A program made the position numbers and the translations under genes. A stretch of 64,000 nucleotides of DNA from an uncultured Bacilli bacterium (GTDB lineage: Bacteria > Bacillota_I > Bacilli_A > RF39 > UBA660). The notes below the pieces were generated by a model. The model did no database searches. It was given only the letters and a program-made list of their open reading frames with translations, and had not been told where the DNA came from. Position 1 is the first letter of the stretch. Each line of letters opens with the position of its first letter. This document shows, piece by piece, positions 27,488-36,007 of this stretch. The stretch is from positions 1 to 64,000 of the forward strand of contig CANQOR010000003.1 in NCBI GenBank assembly GCA_947625535.1, written 5' to 3'.

Positions 27488-29467
27488 ATGGAACAAGAAT
27501 TACAAAGAATAATTAATGAAATTAACTCACATTCAGAGTGGCCTACTAACGCTAAAATAAGATATGCATATATAGAATTAGGTAAACTTGTCTCTAAAGA
27601 TACATTGTTTTTTTATACAATACAAAAAAATTTTGAAGGTCAAGATAAAGAAACATTACAATATAGTTATGACAAATTAAACGAAATAATGAATACAGAA
27701 AATCGTTTTGATTACAAAGTAATATGCCGTAATTCAGCTGAAATGCTTCAACATATCTTTAAAAATTGTGGTATAGAAAGTGAAATCCATTATAATTTAG
27801 AAACTACTCCATATATAACTGATGAAGGAGAAGTAATTATAACCCACTATTTCATTGTCGTAACTGGTGACGAAAACAAAAAATATTTTCTAACTTTAAA
27901 TGCTGATCTACCTAATATTCAATTAGGTAGATCTACCTTACATTTTGGCAATAATATACCTTATAAAAACAGAGACGATACACAAATATATAATGGTGAA
28001 GAAATTAAAGCAACCATAATGAGTAAAGAAGAACTAAGAGAATTAGATAAATTAATAGGTTATATTGATTCTGATAAGAGTGTAAGTCATATGAAAACTT
28101 ATACAGATGTATTATTTGATATATTAAAAAGTGAATATGGTATTGGTGGAATAGATAATTATTTTAATTATCTTGCAAGTAAAACAAAGTTTTATAAAAC
28201 TATAATTGGTTCTTTAAATAGAAATATAAATATTGATACATACCTAGAAAGTCTAGAATATCAAAAAGATCAAAATGAAGAATATTTGTATTTAGATTTT
28301 GATTATTTAAAAATTGATGATACCGTCTGGTCATCATTACAAGAATATATTATAAAAAGTTCATTTGAAATGATTTATAGTCAATATATCAAAGACGAAA
28401 AAGGTTTATTTAATATATCATATCCCCAAATATGTAGTATATTAAATAACTTACGTGAAAAAATAAAAGCTCTTTTTGATGGAACAGCAAACAATAATTT
28501 ATGCAAGGATGCAAATGAATATATTCAATTAATAAATAATGAAGCTATTAAAAGTATTAAATCTATCATAATAAAAGATCTAATTGCTAATAACGGAAAA
28601 CCTAAAGATTGGAGTATTTTAAGAAGAAATCCCTTTATAATGATGAATCAAATTATATACCTGTTAAGCAGTATATATACTTTTAGAAGTTTAAAAGACT
28701 ACTTAAAATCAGAAGAAGAAATTATAACAGGATATAAGAAATATAATGAAGATTTAGCAACTAATATCTCAAATTTTGAAATATTAAATTCTATATATAT
28801 TGAAAAAAAGCCTTGTAGAGAACCAATTCATAATTTTGAAGAACATGCTAATCATTATGCTAAAATAAAGGAACTTCTTAATCAAAAAGATTTCTTAAAA
28901 AAAAGCATCGGTTCTTTTATCACTCAAATTCATAATGCTGCTAGTATTTTTGTAAATGAAGAAGAACTTACATACGAAGTACTACCAACTTCATATATAA
29001 TCAAAAAAATTAAAAATTCATTAACAAAAGTATTCGATATTGGTTATAAAGATCCTTTTAGTAACCTTGGTTTATCTGAACAAGCAGCTATAATAAAAGA
29101 AGTTCTACATATTATTTTAGCTGAGTTAGAACAAGATAAAAATTTACTTAGGTATCTATCTGAAGAAGATAAAAATAAAGTAAAAACTAAAAAGAGAAGC
29201 TTAATAGATTATAGAGTATTAATGTCCGTAGCTTTTAATAAAAAAACTAAAAAACCATATTATTTAATTAACATATCATCCATTAATACAAATAATTTTG
29301 CTAATAATGGTGAAGGTGTTTTACTTTATGATTTTGAAAATAACATTTTAATAACCAACAAGACATTAACTGAAATTTGTGATGAATATTATATTATTAA
29401 ATACAATGACTTAAATATAGAACAAATAGAAGAAGATGACTTAAGTACTGGTATGGGTAAAAAGTAG
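27488..29467 (+). CDS. Transglutaminase-fold protein, paralog B
   Basis: This 659-residue protein is a paralog of that at 16225. Shared landmarks: WPT..KIRY.Y.E.GK in the first 35 residues, Cys80 in DYKVICRNSA, His120 in THYFIVV, Asp140 in LNADLPN, then NNIPY and IIKE.L near the C-terminal domain. The Cys-His-Asp order and the GIESEI strand between Cys and His fit a transglutaminase/papain-like fold. No signal peptide is present. Paralog B is about 95 residues longer in its helical middle. TAGGAG precedes the ATG. Confidence 0.6.
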   Translation: MEQELQRIINEINSHSEWPTNAKIRYAYIELGKLVSKDTLFFYTIQKNFEGQDKETLQYSYDKLNEIMNTENRFDYKVICRNSAEMLQHIFKNCGIESEIHYNLETTPYITDEGEVIITHYFIVVTGDENKKYFLTLNADLPNIQLGRSTLHFGNNIPYKNRDDTQIYNGEEIKATIMSKEELRELDKLIGYIDSDKSVSHMKTYTDVLFDILKSEYGIGGIDNYFNYLASKTKFYKTIIGSLNRNINIDTYLESLEYQKDQNEEYLYLDFDYLKIDDTVWSSLQEYIIKSSFEMIYSQYIKDEKGLFNISYPQICSILNNLREKIKALFDGTANNNLCKDANEYIQLINNEAIKSIKSIIIKDLIANNGKPKDWSILRRNPFIMMNQIIYLLSSIYTFRSLKDYLKSEEEIITGYKKYNEDLATNISNFEILNSIYIEKKPCREPIHNFEEHANHYAKIKELLNQKDFLKKSIGSFITQIHNAASIFVNEEELTYEVLPTSYIIKKIKNSLTKVFDIGYKDPFSNLGLSEQAAIIKEVLHIILAELEQDKNLLRYLSEEDKNKVKTKKRSLIDYRVLMSVAFNKKTKKPYYLINISSINTNNFANNGEGVLLYDFENNILITNKTLTEICDEYYIIKYNDLNIEQIEEDDLSTGMGKK

Positions 29468-29485
29468 TTTTAACTACTTTTTTAT
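29460..29485 (+). terminator. Terminator after paralog B
   Basis: The stem AAAGTAGT/ACTACTTT with loop TTTA is followed by T-rich sequence. Confidence 0.75.
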
Positions 29486-29514
29486 AAAAAAAGAATTGAT
29501 ATAATATCAATTCA
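29485..29514 (-). terminator. Terminator after the kinase-like gene
   Basis: The stem GAATTGATAT/ATATCAATTC is followed by seven T on the minus strand. Confidence 0.75.
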
Positions 29515-30574
29515 TATGTTTTGAAGAAATTATTTTTTCTAATTCTTCGTTAATTTTTTTATTAATGTATTCTTCTGGATAAATACCTACAGGATCTAAT
29601 TCGTTTCTTCTTATTTTAAAATACAAAGTTTTTAAAACATCATTACTAGAATCTTCTAAAAACATAGACTTTATTCTACTATAAACAGAATTATCTATGT
29701 ACTCTTCTAATTTTTGAGTTTTATCAAATAAATCAAACTTTTTACAGTAAGCAATTGATGATTCTAATAATCTAATATAATCATAATTCCTATGAACAAA
29801 TAAATCACTTGGATTATTTAATTTTTCATTAACTGTATCTTCTATTAATTGATTTATCATTTCTATTAATTGTTCATATTCTTTTTCATCAAGACATAAA
29901 TCATACCCTTTATTTTCTAAAAAGTTTGCAAAATATTGTTCATTTCTATATATCCATCTTTTAAACTTATTAAAAAAAGGATGTCCATTTTCAAAAGCTT
30001 TCATAATATTTAAAATAGTTCTATCTTGTACCATTCTTCCATAACTATCATCTTTAAATGAATGACTAAAAACAGGAAATACCATATTAAAGAAATAATA
30101 AGTTTCTATAAGTGAATCATTATTTTCTTTTTTATTATATAAACCAACATCTATATTAGTAAAGCCATTCCCCCTATCATAAAAAATATTTCTATATCTT
30201 GGTTCAATCCCAATACCACAATACTCTAATAAATAACAATCTCTTACATATTTTTCCATATGTTCATATGGAATAGTTGCATAAAATTCTGTCATATCTT
30301 CATCTTTAACCAAAGACGCATATTCACTACCCTTAGCTAATTCTTCAAGTAACCAACACTCCATATCATCTTCTTTATAATCAATATATAATGGAATATT
30401 TATTCCTAATTCTCTACATCTTTGTATTCTATTTTTTAATTCTTCAAAATTTTCTACATATTTATTTATTAAAATTAAGCCGTCACTAACAAATGGGTAA
30501 GCTTTAGTACGATGTTCCCCACCATCTATTTTTTTATTTTGTACTTCGTTAATATAAAAATCAATGTCATTCAT
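29507..30574 (-). CDS. Possible divergent protein-kinase-fold protein
   Basis: This 355-residue protein is not assigned to a family with certainty. Its layout is kinase-like: an N-lobe hinge pattern with RCRELGINIP...WLLEELAKGSEY (about residues 48-83), then a catalytic-loop-like segment GIGIEPRYRNIFYDRGNGFTNIDVG (about 116-140, where family enzymes have a D..N....D arrangement). The helical C-terminal part follows. A canonical HxD is missing. The segment NIFYDRGNGF resembles HipA/APH-like folds. AGAGGT precedes the ATG. Confidence 0.45.
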   Translation of the reverse strand: MNDIDFYINEVQNKKIDGGEHRTKAYPFVSDGLILINKYVENFEELKNRIQRCRELGINIPLYIDYKEDDMECWLLEELAKGSEYASLVKDEDMTEFYATIPYEHMEKYVRDCYLLEYCGIGIEPRYRNIFYDRGNGFTNIDVGLYNKKENNDSLIETYYFFNMVFPVFSHSFKDDSYGRMVQDRTILNIMKAFENGHPFFNKFKRWIYRNEQYFANFLENKGYDLCLDEKEYEQLIEMINQLIEDTVNEKLNNPSDLFVHRNYDYIRLLESSIAYCKKFDLFDKTQKLEEYIDNSVYSRIKSMFLEDSSNDVLKTLYFKIRRNELDPVGIYPEEYINKKINEELEKIISSKHMN

Positions 30575-30630
30575 AAATTTACCTCTAATTTATTATACCA
30601 TATCCATATTAGATAACATTAAATACAAAC

Positions 30631-30657
30631 AAAAAAGAAAGACTTAATTTTCGTCTT
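30631..30657 (-). terminator. Weak terminator after the 149-residue gene
   Basis: An imperfect stem GGAAGAC/GTCTTTC is followed by TTTTTT on the minus strand at the end of the gene. Confidence 0.5.
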
Positions 30658-31093
30658 CCTCTATTTCTGTAAAAGGTGTATTAACACCATCTCTTAATCT
30701 AAAATCACATTCTTTTTCAATTTCTGGTTTTAAATGAAGTGCATCAACCATAATTAAATAAGCACCATTGAACCACTCTCTAATTTCTTTATCAGGATGT
30801 TTAAAACCAATTATTTCACAAGCATGACAAGCATGCATATAATAATGAATTGGATATTTATCACTATCTTCAGCAAGTTTTCTAACTTCTTCTAAAGTCA
30901 TCGTATCTCTCATAAAAGTTGTATCTTTAGCTGCTGCATTATATAATATAGCACATCTTAATTGACGAGTAAGTTTTTTTGATAAATCATACTTAGATTG
31001 ACCATCACAACCTCTTAAAGCAGATAATACTACTGTTTGTTGTTTCCAAGAAATATTATCAGCACATAACCATTCTTTTACTACTGATTTCAT
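30644..31093 (-). CDS. Unknown helical protein
   Basis: I do not recognise this 149-residue protein. It is helical and has a Cys/His cluster (YMHACHACEII, about residues 85-95) that might bind metal. It reads like proteins often found in phages and accessory regions, but no phage gene lies nearby. AGGGGG precedes the ATG. The long spacer upstream separates it from the DUF4143 ATPase. Confidence 0.55.
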   Translation of the reverse strand: MKSVVKEWLCADNISWKQQTVVLSALRGCDGQSKYDLSKKLTRQLRCAILYNAAAKDTTFMRDTMTLEEVRKLAEDSDKYPIHYYMHACHACEIIGFKHPDKEIREWFNGAYLIMVDALHLKPEIEKECDFRLRDGVNTPFTEIEEDEN

Positions 31094-31434
31094 ATAAATC
31101 CCCCTAATTTAAAAAGATTATGGAAGAAATATTAACATTAATCCACTATCTCCAAAATTTGTCTTATATTATAGGAAAGATAAGATGTTAAGTCAATTAT
31201 TTTTAATATTCTAGTAATTTTTGCTAATTTATATAACTAAATTATTAGGATAAAAATGTGTAATTAACATCTATTTTATTAAAAGTGGGTGCAAAAAGGT
31301 GTAATTTTTTCAAAAAAGTGGGTGCAAAAAGGTGTAATTTTTTCAAAAAAGTGGGTGCAAAAAGGTGTAAATTTTTCAAAAAAGTGGGTGCAAAAAGGTG
31401 TAGGTTGTAGTACTATTTATATAGAGGGGATAAT
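31094..31434. other. 341-base spacer carrying the 33-bp repeats
   Basis: The left part (31094-31280) is A+T-rich sequence in which I see no gene or RNA. The right part carries the tandem repeat array described separately and the ribosome binding site of the ATPase gene. Confidence 0.6.
31285..31402 (+). repeat. Four tandem 33-bp repeats before the DUF4143 ATPase gene
   Basis: Copies begin at 31285, 31318, 31351 and 31384, exactly 33 bases apart; the fourth is cut after 19 bases. The unit starts GTGGGTGCAAAAAGGTGTA and continues with TTTTTTC and AAAAAA. Copies 1 and 2 are identical, copy 3 has one change. The unit holds a T6-C-A6 dyad and the two related boxes GGGTGC and AGGTGT. The array ends 32 bases before the ATG of the ATPase gene. 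Repeats of this type usually bind a regulator or replication protein; the function here is unknown. Confidence 0.9.
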
Positions 31435-32754
31435 ATGAAAAGAAAAATTTATAATGACTTATTAAAATGGAAAGAAAAAAAAGAATTTAAACCCTTAATT
31501 ATTTTGGGTGTTAGGCAATGTGGTAAATCCTATATAATTAATGAGTTTTGCAAGAATGAATTTAAACATTATAAAGAAATAAATTTATTTCGTGACACAA
31601 AAGTAATAGATTTATATCAATCTAATGATGATTCAGAAAAAAAATATCAAGATTTAAAATTATTACTAAATTTTGATTTTGATATGGAAGATAGTGTTTT
31701 ATTCATAGATGAAATACAAGAGTGTGAAGAATTAATTTCTGAGTTAAAATATTTTAATGAAAAACATAGTAATGTTAGAATTATTTGTGCCGGTTCATTA
31801 TTAGGCGTAAAATTAGCAAAGTTATCAAAATCATTTCCAGTGGGTAAAGTATCAAGATTATATATGTATCCAATGGATTTTGAAGAATTTTTAATTGCTT
31901 TTAATGAAGAAATGTTATTAAACAAAATTAAAGCATGTTTTGATCGCAATCAAGCTATGGGTGTTCTTCATAGTAAAGCGCTTGATTATTATAAAAAGTA
32001 TCTGTTATCAGGTGGTATGCCAGAAAGTATAAAAGAATTAATTAGTGTAAAAAATAACTATTATAATTATAGTTTTGATATTTTAAATGATATTATTGCA
32101 GATTACCAAAATGATATGACCAATCATGTTAAAAGTACTGCTGAAACTTTAAAATTAAATAGTATATATAACTCTTTACCATCTCAATTACAAAACGCAT
32201 CAAAAAAATTTCAATACGCTATAGTAGATTCGGACGCTAAATCAAGAGAATATTCAACCCCACTTAATTGGTTAGAAGCAAGCAATATGGTACAAATAAG
32301 TAAATGTATAAAAATACCACAGAAACCCTTATTAGGTTTTGTGGATGAAGGAACATTTAAAGTGTATTATTCAGATGTTGGTATATTTAATAGAATATTA
32401 AATAACGATATAAAAACTATTCTTTTAGATGAAATGAAATTATATAGTGGTATTATTGCTGAAAATTATGTTGCCAATCAATTAAAATCAAATGGAATAG
32501 ATTTATTATATTGGAGAGGTACTAGAGATGCTGAGATTGATTTTTTAATTACTACTCCTAATGATGGAATAATACCAATTGAAGTTAAAGCTGGAGAGAA
32601 TACACAATCAAAGTGTTTAAAAATTTATGATGAATTATACCATCCAAATTATATGATCAGGATTAGTTCAAAAGATTTTGGATATAATCCAGAAACAAGG
32701 ATTAAATCAATACCATTATATGCGACATTCTTAATAAAAAAATTGGTGGATTAA
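31435..32754 (+). CDS. AAA ATPase with DUF4143 (AAA_14 + nuclease-like C-terminus)
   Basis: This 439-residue protein of the AAA_14/DUF4143 family has Walker A GVRQCGKSY (about residues 24-32), Walker B LFIDEIQEC (about 89-97), and the GSLLGV arginine-sensor region near 120. The C-terminal DUF4143 part has DAEIDFLI...PIEVKAG (about 365-390), resembling a PD-(D/E)XK nuclease core. These genes are common, mobile in distribution, and of unknown role. AGAGGGGA precedes the ATG. It lies between an odd tandem repeat and a tRNA gene, which suggests an accessory insert. Confidence 0.88.
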   Translation: MKRKIYNDLLKWKEKKEFKPLIILGVRQCGKSYIINEFCKNEFKHYKEINLFRDTKVIDLYQSNDDSEKKYQDLKLLLNFDFDMEDSVLFIDEIQECEELISELKYFNEKHSNVRIICAGSLLGVKLAKLSKSFPVGKVSRLYMYPMDFEEFLIAFNEEMLLNKIKACFDRNQAMGVLHSKALDYYKKYLLSGGMPESIKELISVKNNYYNYSFDILNDIIADYQNDMTNHVKSTAETLKLNSIYNSLPSQLQNASKKFQYAIVDSDAKSREYSTPLNWLEASNMVQISKCIKIPQKPLLGFVDEGTFKVYYSDVGIFNRILNNDIKTILLDEMKLYSGIIAENYVANQLKSNGIDLLYWRGTRDAEIDFLITTPNDGIIPIEVKAGENTQSKCLKIYDELYHPNYMIRISSKDFGYNPETRIKSIPLYATFLIKKLVD

Positions 32755-32790
32755 ACAGTATAATAAATATTATATTAAAAATTCAAAACA

Positions 32791-32816
32791 AAAACCTAGT
32801 ATTTCTACTAGGTTTT
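32791..32816. terminator. Bidirectional terminator between ATPase gene and tRNA-Trp
   Basis: A perfect 11-bp stem AAAACCTAGTA/TACTAGGTTTT with a four-base loop serves both the ATPase gene and the tRNA transcript. Confidence 0.85.
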
Positions 32817-32827
32817 AAATTACAAAA

Positions 32828-32901
32828 TGGCAGGGGTAGCAGGAGTTGAACCCACATCAGCGGTTTTGGAGACCGACGTTCTACCATTGAACTATACCCC
32901 T
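32828..32901 (-). tRNA. tRNA-Trp (anticodon CCA)
   Basis: Read on the minus strand it folds as a complete tRNA: acceptor AGGGGTA/TACCCCT, D-arm, anticodon loop CTCCAAA, T-loop GGGTTCAACTC, discriminator G, and encoded CCA at 32828-32830. Anticodon CCA reads only UGG, consistent with UGA being a stop codon here. Confidence 0.96.
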
Positions 32902-32984
32902 AAAAATTGGAACAATTTCATTATACCACATTTTTTTTAATGTTCAAGCCTTTTACATGTTATAATAATGCCGAGGTAATTATT

Positions 32985-33959
32985 ATGGCGGGAACAAATA
33001 CATTAAACGAAATAGGAATTTATAAATTATTATTAATATTTAAAAATGCATTGTCTATTATTTTTATAATCGTACCTATAATAGTTATGTTTATTGCAAT
33101 TAAAGATTTATTTAATTTAATGATACATCCCGATAATCCATCTACTACTATTAAAGATATTACTTCTAAAATAGTATCAGGATTAATAATCTTCTTACTA
33201 CCTACTATTATTAATTATGCTTTTACTTTAATTGAATCTTATAATCCAGAGACAGTTATAAAATATTATAATGAAGCTTCTAATGAAAAAATAGCTAGTT
33301 TAGAAAAACAATATGAACAAGAAAGAAAAGCTGATCAAGCTCGTAGTCAAGCAGAACAAAAAGAAGCTTTATTAAAAAGAAAACAAGAAGAGCAAAAAAG
33401 AAATGAAAATCTAGAACAAAACACTCGCCCAGAACCAACTCCTTCAACTCCCTATACAGGAGATACTACATCTGGTGGTTCATTTGGAAGTGTAACAGTA
33501 TCAAATGGCGTCTTCACTATTCCAAATCGAAGAGCTACTAGTGATGCTGATATACCAAAGCAATCTGGTCCATATGGTTTAAATCCTATCTTTGCTGAAA
33601 GATTAACAAAGTTAATGCAAGATGCTAGTGCTAAAGGATATAAAATAACTGTTACCAGTGGATGGCGCTCTTATAGCAGTCAAAGAAGATTATGGGATCA
33701 ATCAACAAGACCATGTTCTGAAAGAAGTAAATGGACAGCATGTCCAGGAGGTTCAAGACATGGTTTTGGTATTGCTGCCGACTTATCTTTTAATGGAAGC
33801 AGTTGTAGTGGAAATTGGGATTGTAATAGTGCTGCTAAATGGGTTCACGATAATGCTAGTCAATATGGTTTAACATTTAGAATGTCTTGGGAACCATGGC
33901 ACATTGAACCAGCTCAAGTAGTTGGTGGTTCCTTTGGTTCTTGTACAGCTACATGTTAG
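32985..33959 (+). CDS. VirB2-like membrane domain fused to a VanY-type carboxypeptidase
   Basis: The product has 324 residues. Two transmembrane segments at the N-terminus with the pattern of TrbC/VirB2-like proteins (ITSKIVSGLIIFLLPTII near the second) are followed by a coiled coil of about 60 residues and a Thr/Pro/Gly linker. The last 150 residues are a VanY-type D-alanyl-D-alanine or L,D-carboxypeptidase domain: TSGWRSYSSQ, the zinc motif SRHGFGIAADL, and EPWHIEP. Eight cysteines in the enzyme domain suggest disulphides. The ATG at 32985 has GAGGT; an upstream extension of 26 residues overlaps the promoter and is not used. A TATAAT is at 32961. Confidence 0.8.
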   Translation: MAGTNTLNEIGIYKLLLIFKNALSIIFIIVPIIVMFIAIKDLFNLMIHPDNPSTTIKDITSKIVSGLIIFLLPTIINYAFTLIESYNPETVIKYYNEASNEKIASLEKQYEQERKADQARSQAEQKEALLKRKQEEQKRNENLEQNTRPEPTPSTPYTGDTTSGGSFGSVTVSNGVFTIPNRRATSDADIPKQSGPYGLNPIFAERLTKLMQDASAKGYKITVTSGWRSYSSQRRLWDQSTRPCSERSKWTACPGGSRHGFGIAADLSFNGSSCSGNWDCNSAAKWVHDNASQYGLTFRMSWEPWHIEPAQVVGGSFGSCTATC

Positions 33960-33968
33960 GAGGATATT

Positions 33969-34622
33969 ATGAAAAAAACAATACTTATTATATTACTCGC
34001 TTTAATACTAACTGGTTGTGATGCTACTTACAAAGTAACTATCGAAGAAGATAAAATAAATGATGATATAAAAATTTATACAAATAGCAGTGACGTATCT
34101 AACGCTAACCAACAAACAATAGATAAATTTAATAACCAAATAATGGATTGGGAAAGAGGATACGAACACTACAAAAGAGAAATGTACACAACAGATACCA
34201 TAACTGGTTATGAATACACTTATGATTTTACTTACGAAGAATATGATGCTATGAGTGAACTAAGAAAATGTTATGACGAATTTAATTTTACATATAATTC
34301 TAAAGAAGTATCTCTTAATACAAGTAATGAATTTCTATGTCATACTTATTATCCAGATGTTAAAAATCTTACTATAACAATTAAAACTGATTACAAAGTA
34401 TTAACTTCTAATGCTGATAGTTCTAAAGGAAACGAATATACTTGGGTAGTTAATTCTAATAATTATAAAAATAAACCAATTACTTTAAAAATAGATAAAA
34501 CTCAAAAAGTTAAACTAGATGAAGAAGAAAAAAATCCTATTGATATCAAAATGATATTAGTTACAATTCTCTTTGTTCTATTAATCTTAGTTCTTATTGT
34601 TAACAAAAAGAAAGCTGCTTAG
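33969..34622 (+). CDS. Unknown lipoprotein with C-terminal transmembrane segment
   Basis: The protein has 217 residues. A lipoprotein signal (ILLALILTGC, Cys17) begins it, and a hydrophobic helix followed by KKKAA (about residues 194-217) ends it, so it would be held to the membrane at both ends. The domain between is of unknown type with two cysteines. AGGAGG precedes the ATG, and the gene follows the VanY-type gene after 9 bases, so it is co-transcribed with it. Confidence 0.65.
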   Translation: MKKTILIILLALILTGCDATYKVTIEEDKINDDIKIYTNSSDVSNANQQTIDKFNNQIMDWERGYEHYKREMYTTDTITGYEYTYDFTYEEYDAMSELRKCYDEFNFTYNSKEVSLNTSNEFLCHTYYPDVKNLTITIKTDYKVLTSNADSSKGNEYTWVVNSNNYKNKPITLKIDKTQKVKLDEEEKNPIDIKMILVTILFVLLILVLIVNKKKAA

Positions 34623-34634
34623 CAACTTTTTTAT
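34606..34634 (+). terminator. Probable terminator after the lipoprotein gene
   Basis: An imperfect stem AAAGCTGC/GCAACTTT with one mismatch is followed by a T-run. Confidence 0.5.
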
Positions 34635-34665
34635 ATTTAAACATACTTTATAATAGGTGAATCAT

Positions 34666-35088
34666 ATGTTACTAAATTATACTTCTAAAGAACTAGATTT
34701 ATTAGCACGTATAATGCGAGCAGAAGCTTTAAGTGAAGGTAACCTAGGTATGTTAATGGTTGGTAATGTCGTTGTAAATAGAGCTATTGCCTCTTGTCTA
34801 ACTTTTAAAGACATTCGTACTATTACAGATGCTATTTTTGATCCTAATCAATTTGTTGGTACTAAAAGCTCTTTATTTCAAGGTAGCTCTACTACTACTG
34901 AAAAGAATCTAGCTAAACGTGTCCTAAACGGTGAATATTATCACCCAGCTACTCATGCTTTATGGTTCTATGCTCCCGGTTCTAATAAAACCTGTAAAAG
35001 TACTTGGTATGGTCATCGTTTAGCAGGTTCCTATAAAAACCATTGCTTCTACATTCCAGAACCGGGTACATGTAAAGAATTATATTAA
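34666..35088 (+). CDS. CwlJ/SleB-type cell-wall hydrolase
   Basis: The protein (140 residues) is a bare Hydrolase_2 domain. The catalytic Glu is in ARIMRAEALSEG (about 13-24), followed by GNVVVNRAI, and the C-terminal YAPG and H.FY segments. There is no signal peptide. Bacillus CwlJ has the same length and also lacks a signal peptide; it cleaves spore cortex. A vegetative role is possible, since no spore genes are visible here. AGGTGA is placed for the ATG at 34666. Confidence 0.82.
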   Translation: MLLNYTSKELDLLARIMRAEALSEGNLGMLMVGNVVVNRAIASCLTFKDIRTITDAIFDPNQFVGTKSSLFQGSSTTTEKNLAKRVLNGEYYHPATHALWFYAPGSNKTCKSTWYGHRLAGSYKNHCFYIPEPGTCKELY

Positions 35089-35118
35089 AAAAATGCTAAT
35101 CATCATTAGCATTCTTTT
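35086..35118. terminator. Bidirectional terminator
   Basis: The stem AATGCTAAT/ATTAGCATT lies between the hydrolase gene and the convergent nrtR gene. Confidence 0.8.
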
Positions 35119-35926
35119 TATATCTAAACAAAACTGATGGACGATGTCCAGCCCCTGTTTGAACATACTCTGTCTTCTCTACTTTATTAGCAATAATTCT
35201 TCTAAAAGCAGGTCCTAATAACTTCTTATTTAATATAACTTCATATACTTGTTGTAAATCACCTAAAGCGAATAATTCAGGCATCATATTAAATACTACA
35301 TCAGTATAACTTATCTTATTCTTTAACCTTTCAATACCAGCCCATATTACTAAAGGATGATCAAAAGCTAGATCATTATTCTCTACTATTTCAAACTTAT
35401 ATCTATCAGTAGTTAATTCTTTTAAAGTCTTCTTAATCTTAAACTTAATAGTATCCGTTCCATTATCTAAAATAACAGTTACATTATCTTTTTCTTCAAA
35501 ATAATTAATATTAAACCAAGAGGCATTAGGACTTAATTTATCAGTTAATCTATTCTTATCTATTAAAGCCATATAAGATACTGAAACTATTCTCATACGA
35601 GGATCTCTTTTAACTCCTCCATAAGAATATAATTGTTCTAAATAAATATCATGTAAATTAGTTTCTCTAGCTAATATTCTTCTAGGACAATCTTCTAAAT
35701 CTTCATTAACATCTAAAAAACCACCAGGTAAACACCATTTATCTTTAAATGGATAATCATCCCTTTTAACTAATAAAACACTCATATACTTCTTATTAGA
35801 TTTACGATAGTTAGTAGAAACTTCATCACTTATACTAAGTATTAATATATCTGTAGTCAAAGATATCCTATCATAGGCATCAGGGTTATAAGCTTTTAAA
35901 AACTCTTCTTCACTTTTATACATCAT
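35096..35926 (-). CDS. nrtR: NrtR-type regulator of NAD metabolism (Nudix + winged helix)
   Basis: The product has 276 residues. Residues 20-150 form a Nudix domain with a broken catalytic box: GGFLDVNEDL..., then RILARE where active enzymes have REL..EE. Residues 175-276 match the winged-helix half of NrtR: AFDHPLVIWAGIERL, the LGDLQQVYE recognition region, FRR and a final HRPSVLFRY. NrtR proteins are known repressors of NAD biosynthesis genes whose degenerate Nudix domain senses ADP-ribose or related compounds. The NAD cluster lies 5 kb away, with palindromic operators. The half-site TGTTATTAA lies between the ribosome binding site and the ATG, so autoregulation is possible. Confidence 0.85.
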   Translation of the reverse strand: MMYKSEEEFLKAYNPDAYDRISLTTDILILSISDEVSTNYRKSNKKYMSVLLVKRDDYPFKDKWCLPGGFLDVNEDLEDCPRRILARETNLHDIYLEQLYSYGGVKRDPRMRIVSVSYMALIDKNRLTDKLSPNASWFNINYFEEKDNVTVILDNGTDTIKFKIKKTLKELTTDRYKFEIVENNDLAFDHPLVIWAGIERLKNKISYTDVVFNMMPELFALGDLQQVYEVILNKKLLGPAFRRIIANKVEKTEYVQTGAGHRPSVLFRYKKNANDD

Positions 35927-36007
35927 ATTAATAACACCTCACACCATAATTATAACACAAATAAATTATTTTAATATGATATAATAGCTTAAGTAAGGAG
36001 TTTTAAT

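Noticed and set aside
31285-31402. CRISPR array at the 33-bp repeats
   Set aside because: The copies touch each other with no unique spacers between them, and no cas genes are in the window.
31285-31410. Open frame through the 33-bp repeats encoding VGAKRCNFFKK units
   Set aside because: The unit length is a multiple of three, so an open frame is expected by chance; there is no ribosome binding site and only a GTG could start it.
32828-32901. tRNA-Trp as an attachment site of an integrated element
   Set aside because: No integrase and no direct repeat of the tRNA end was found on the far side of the DUF4143 gene.
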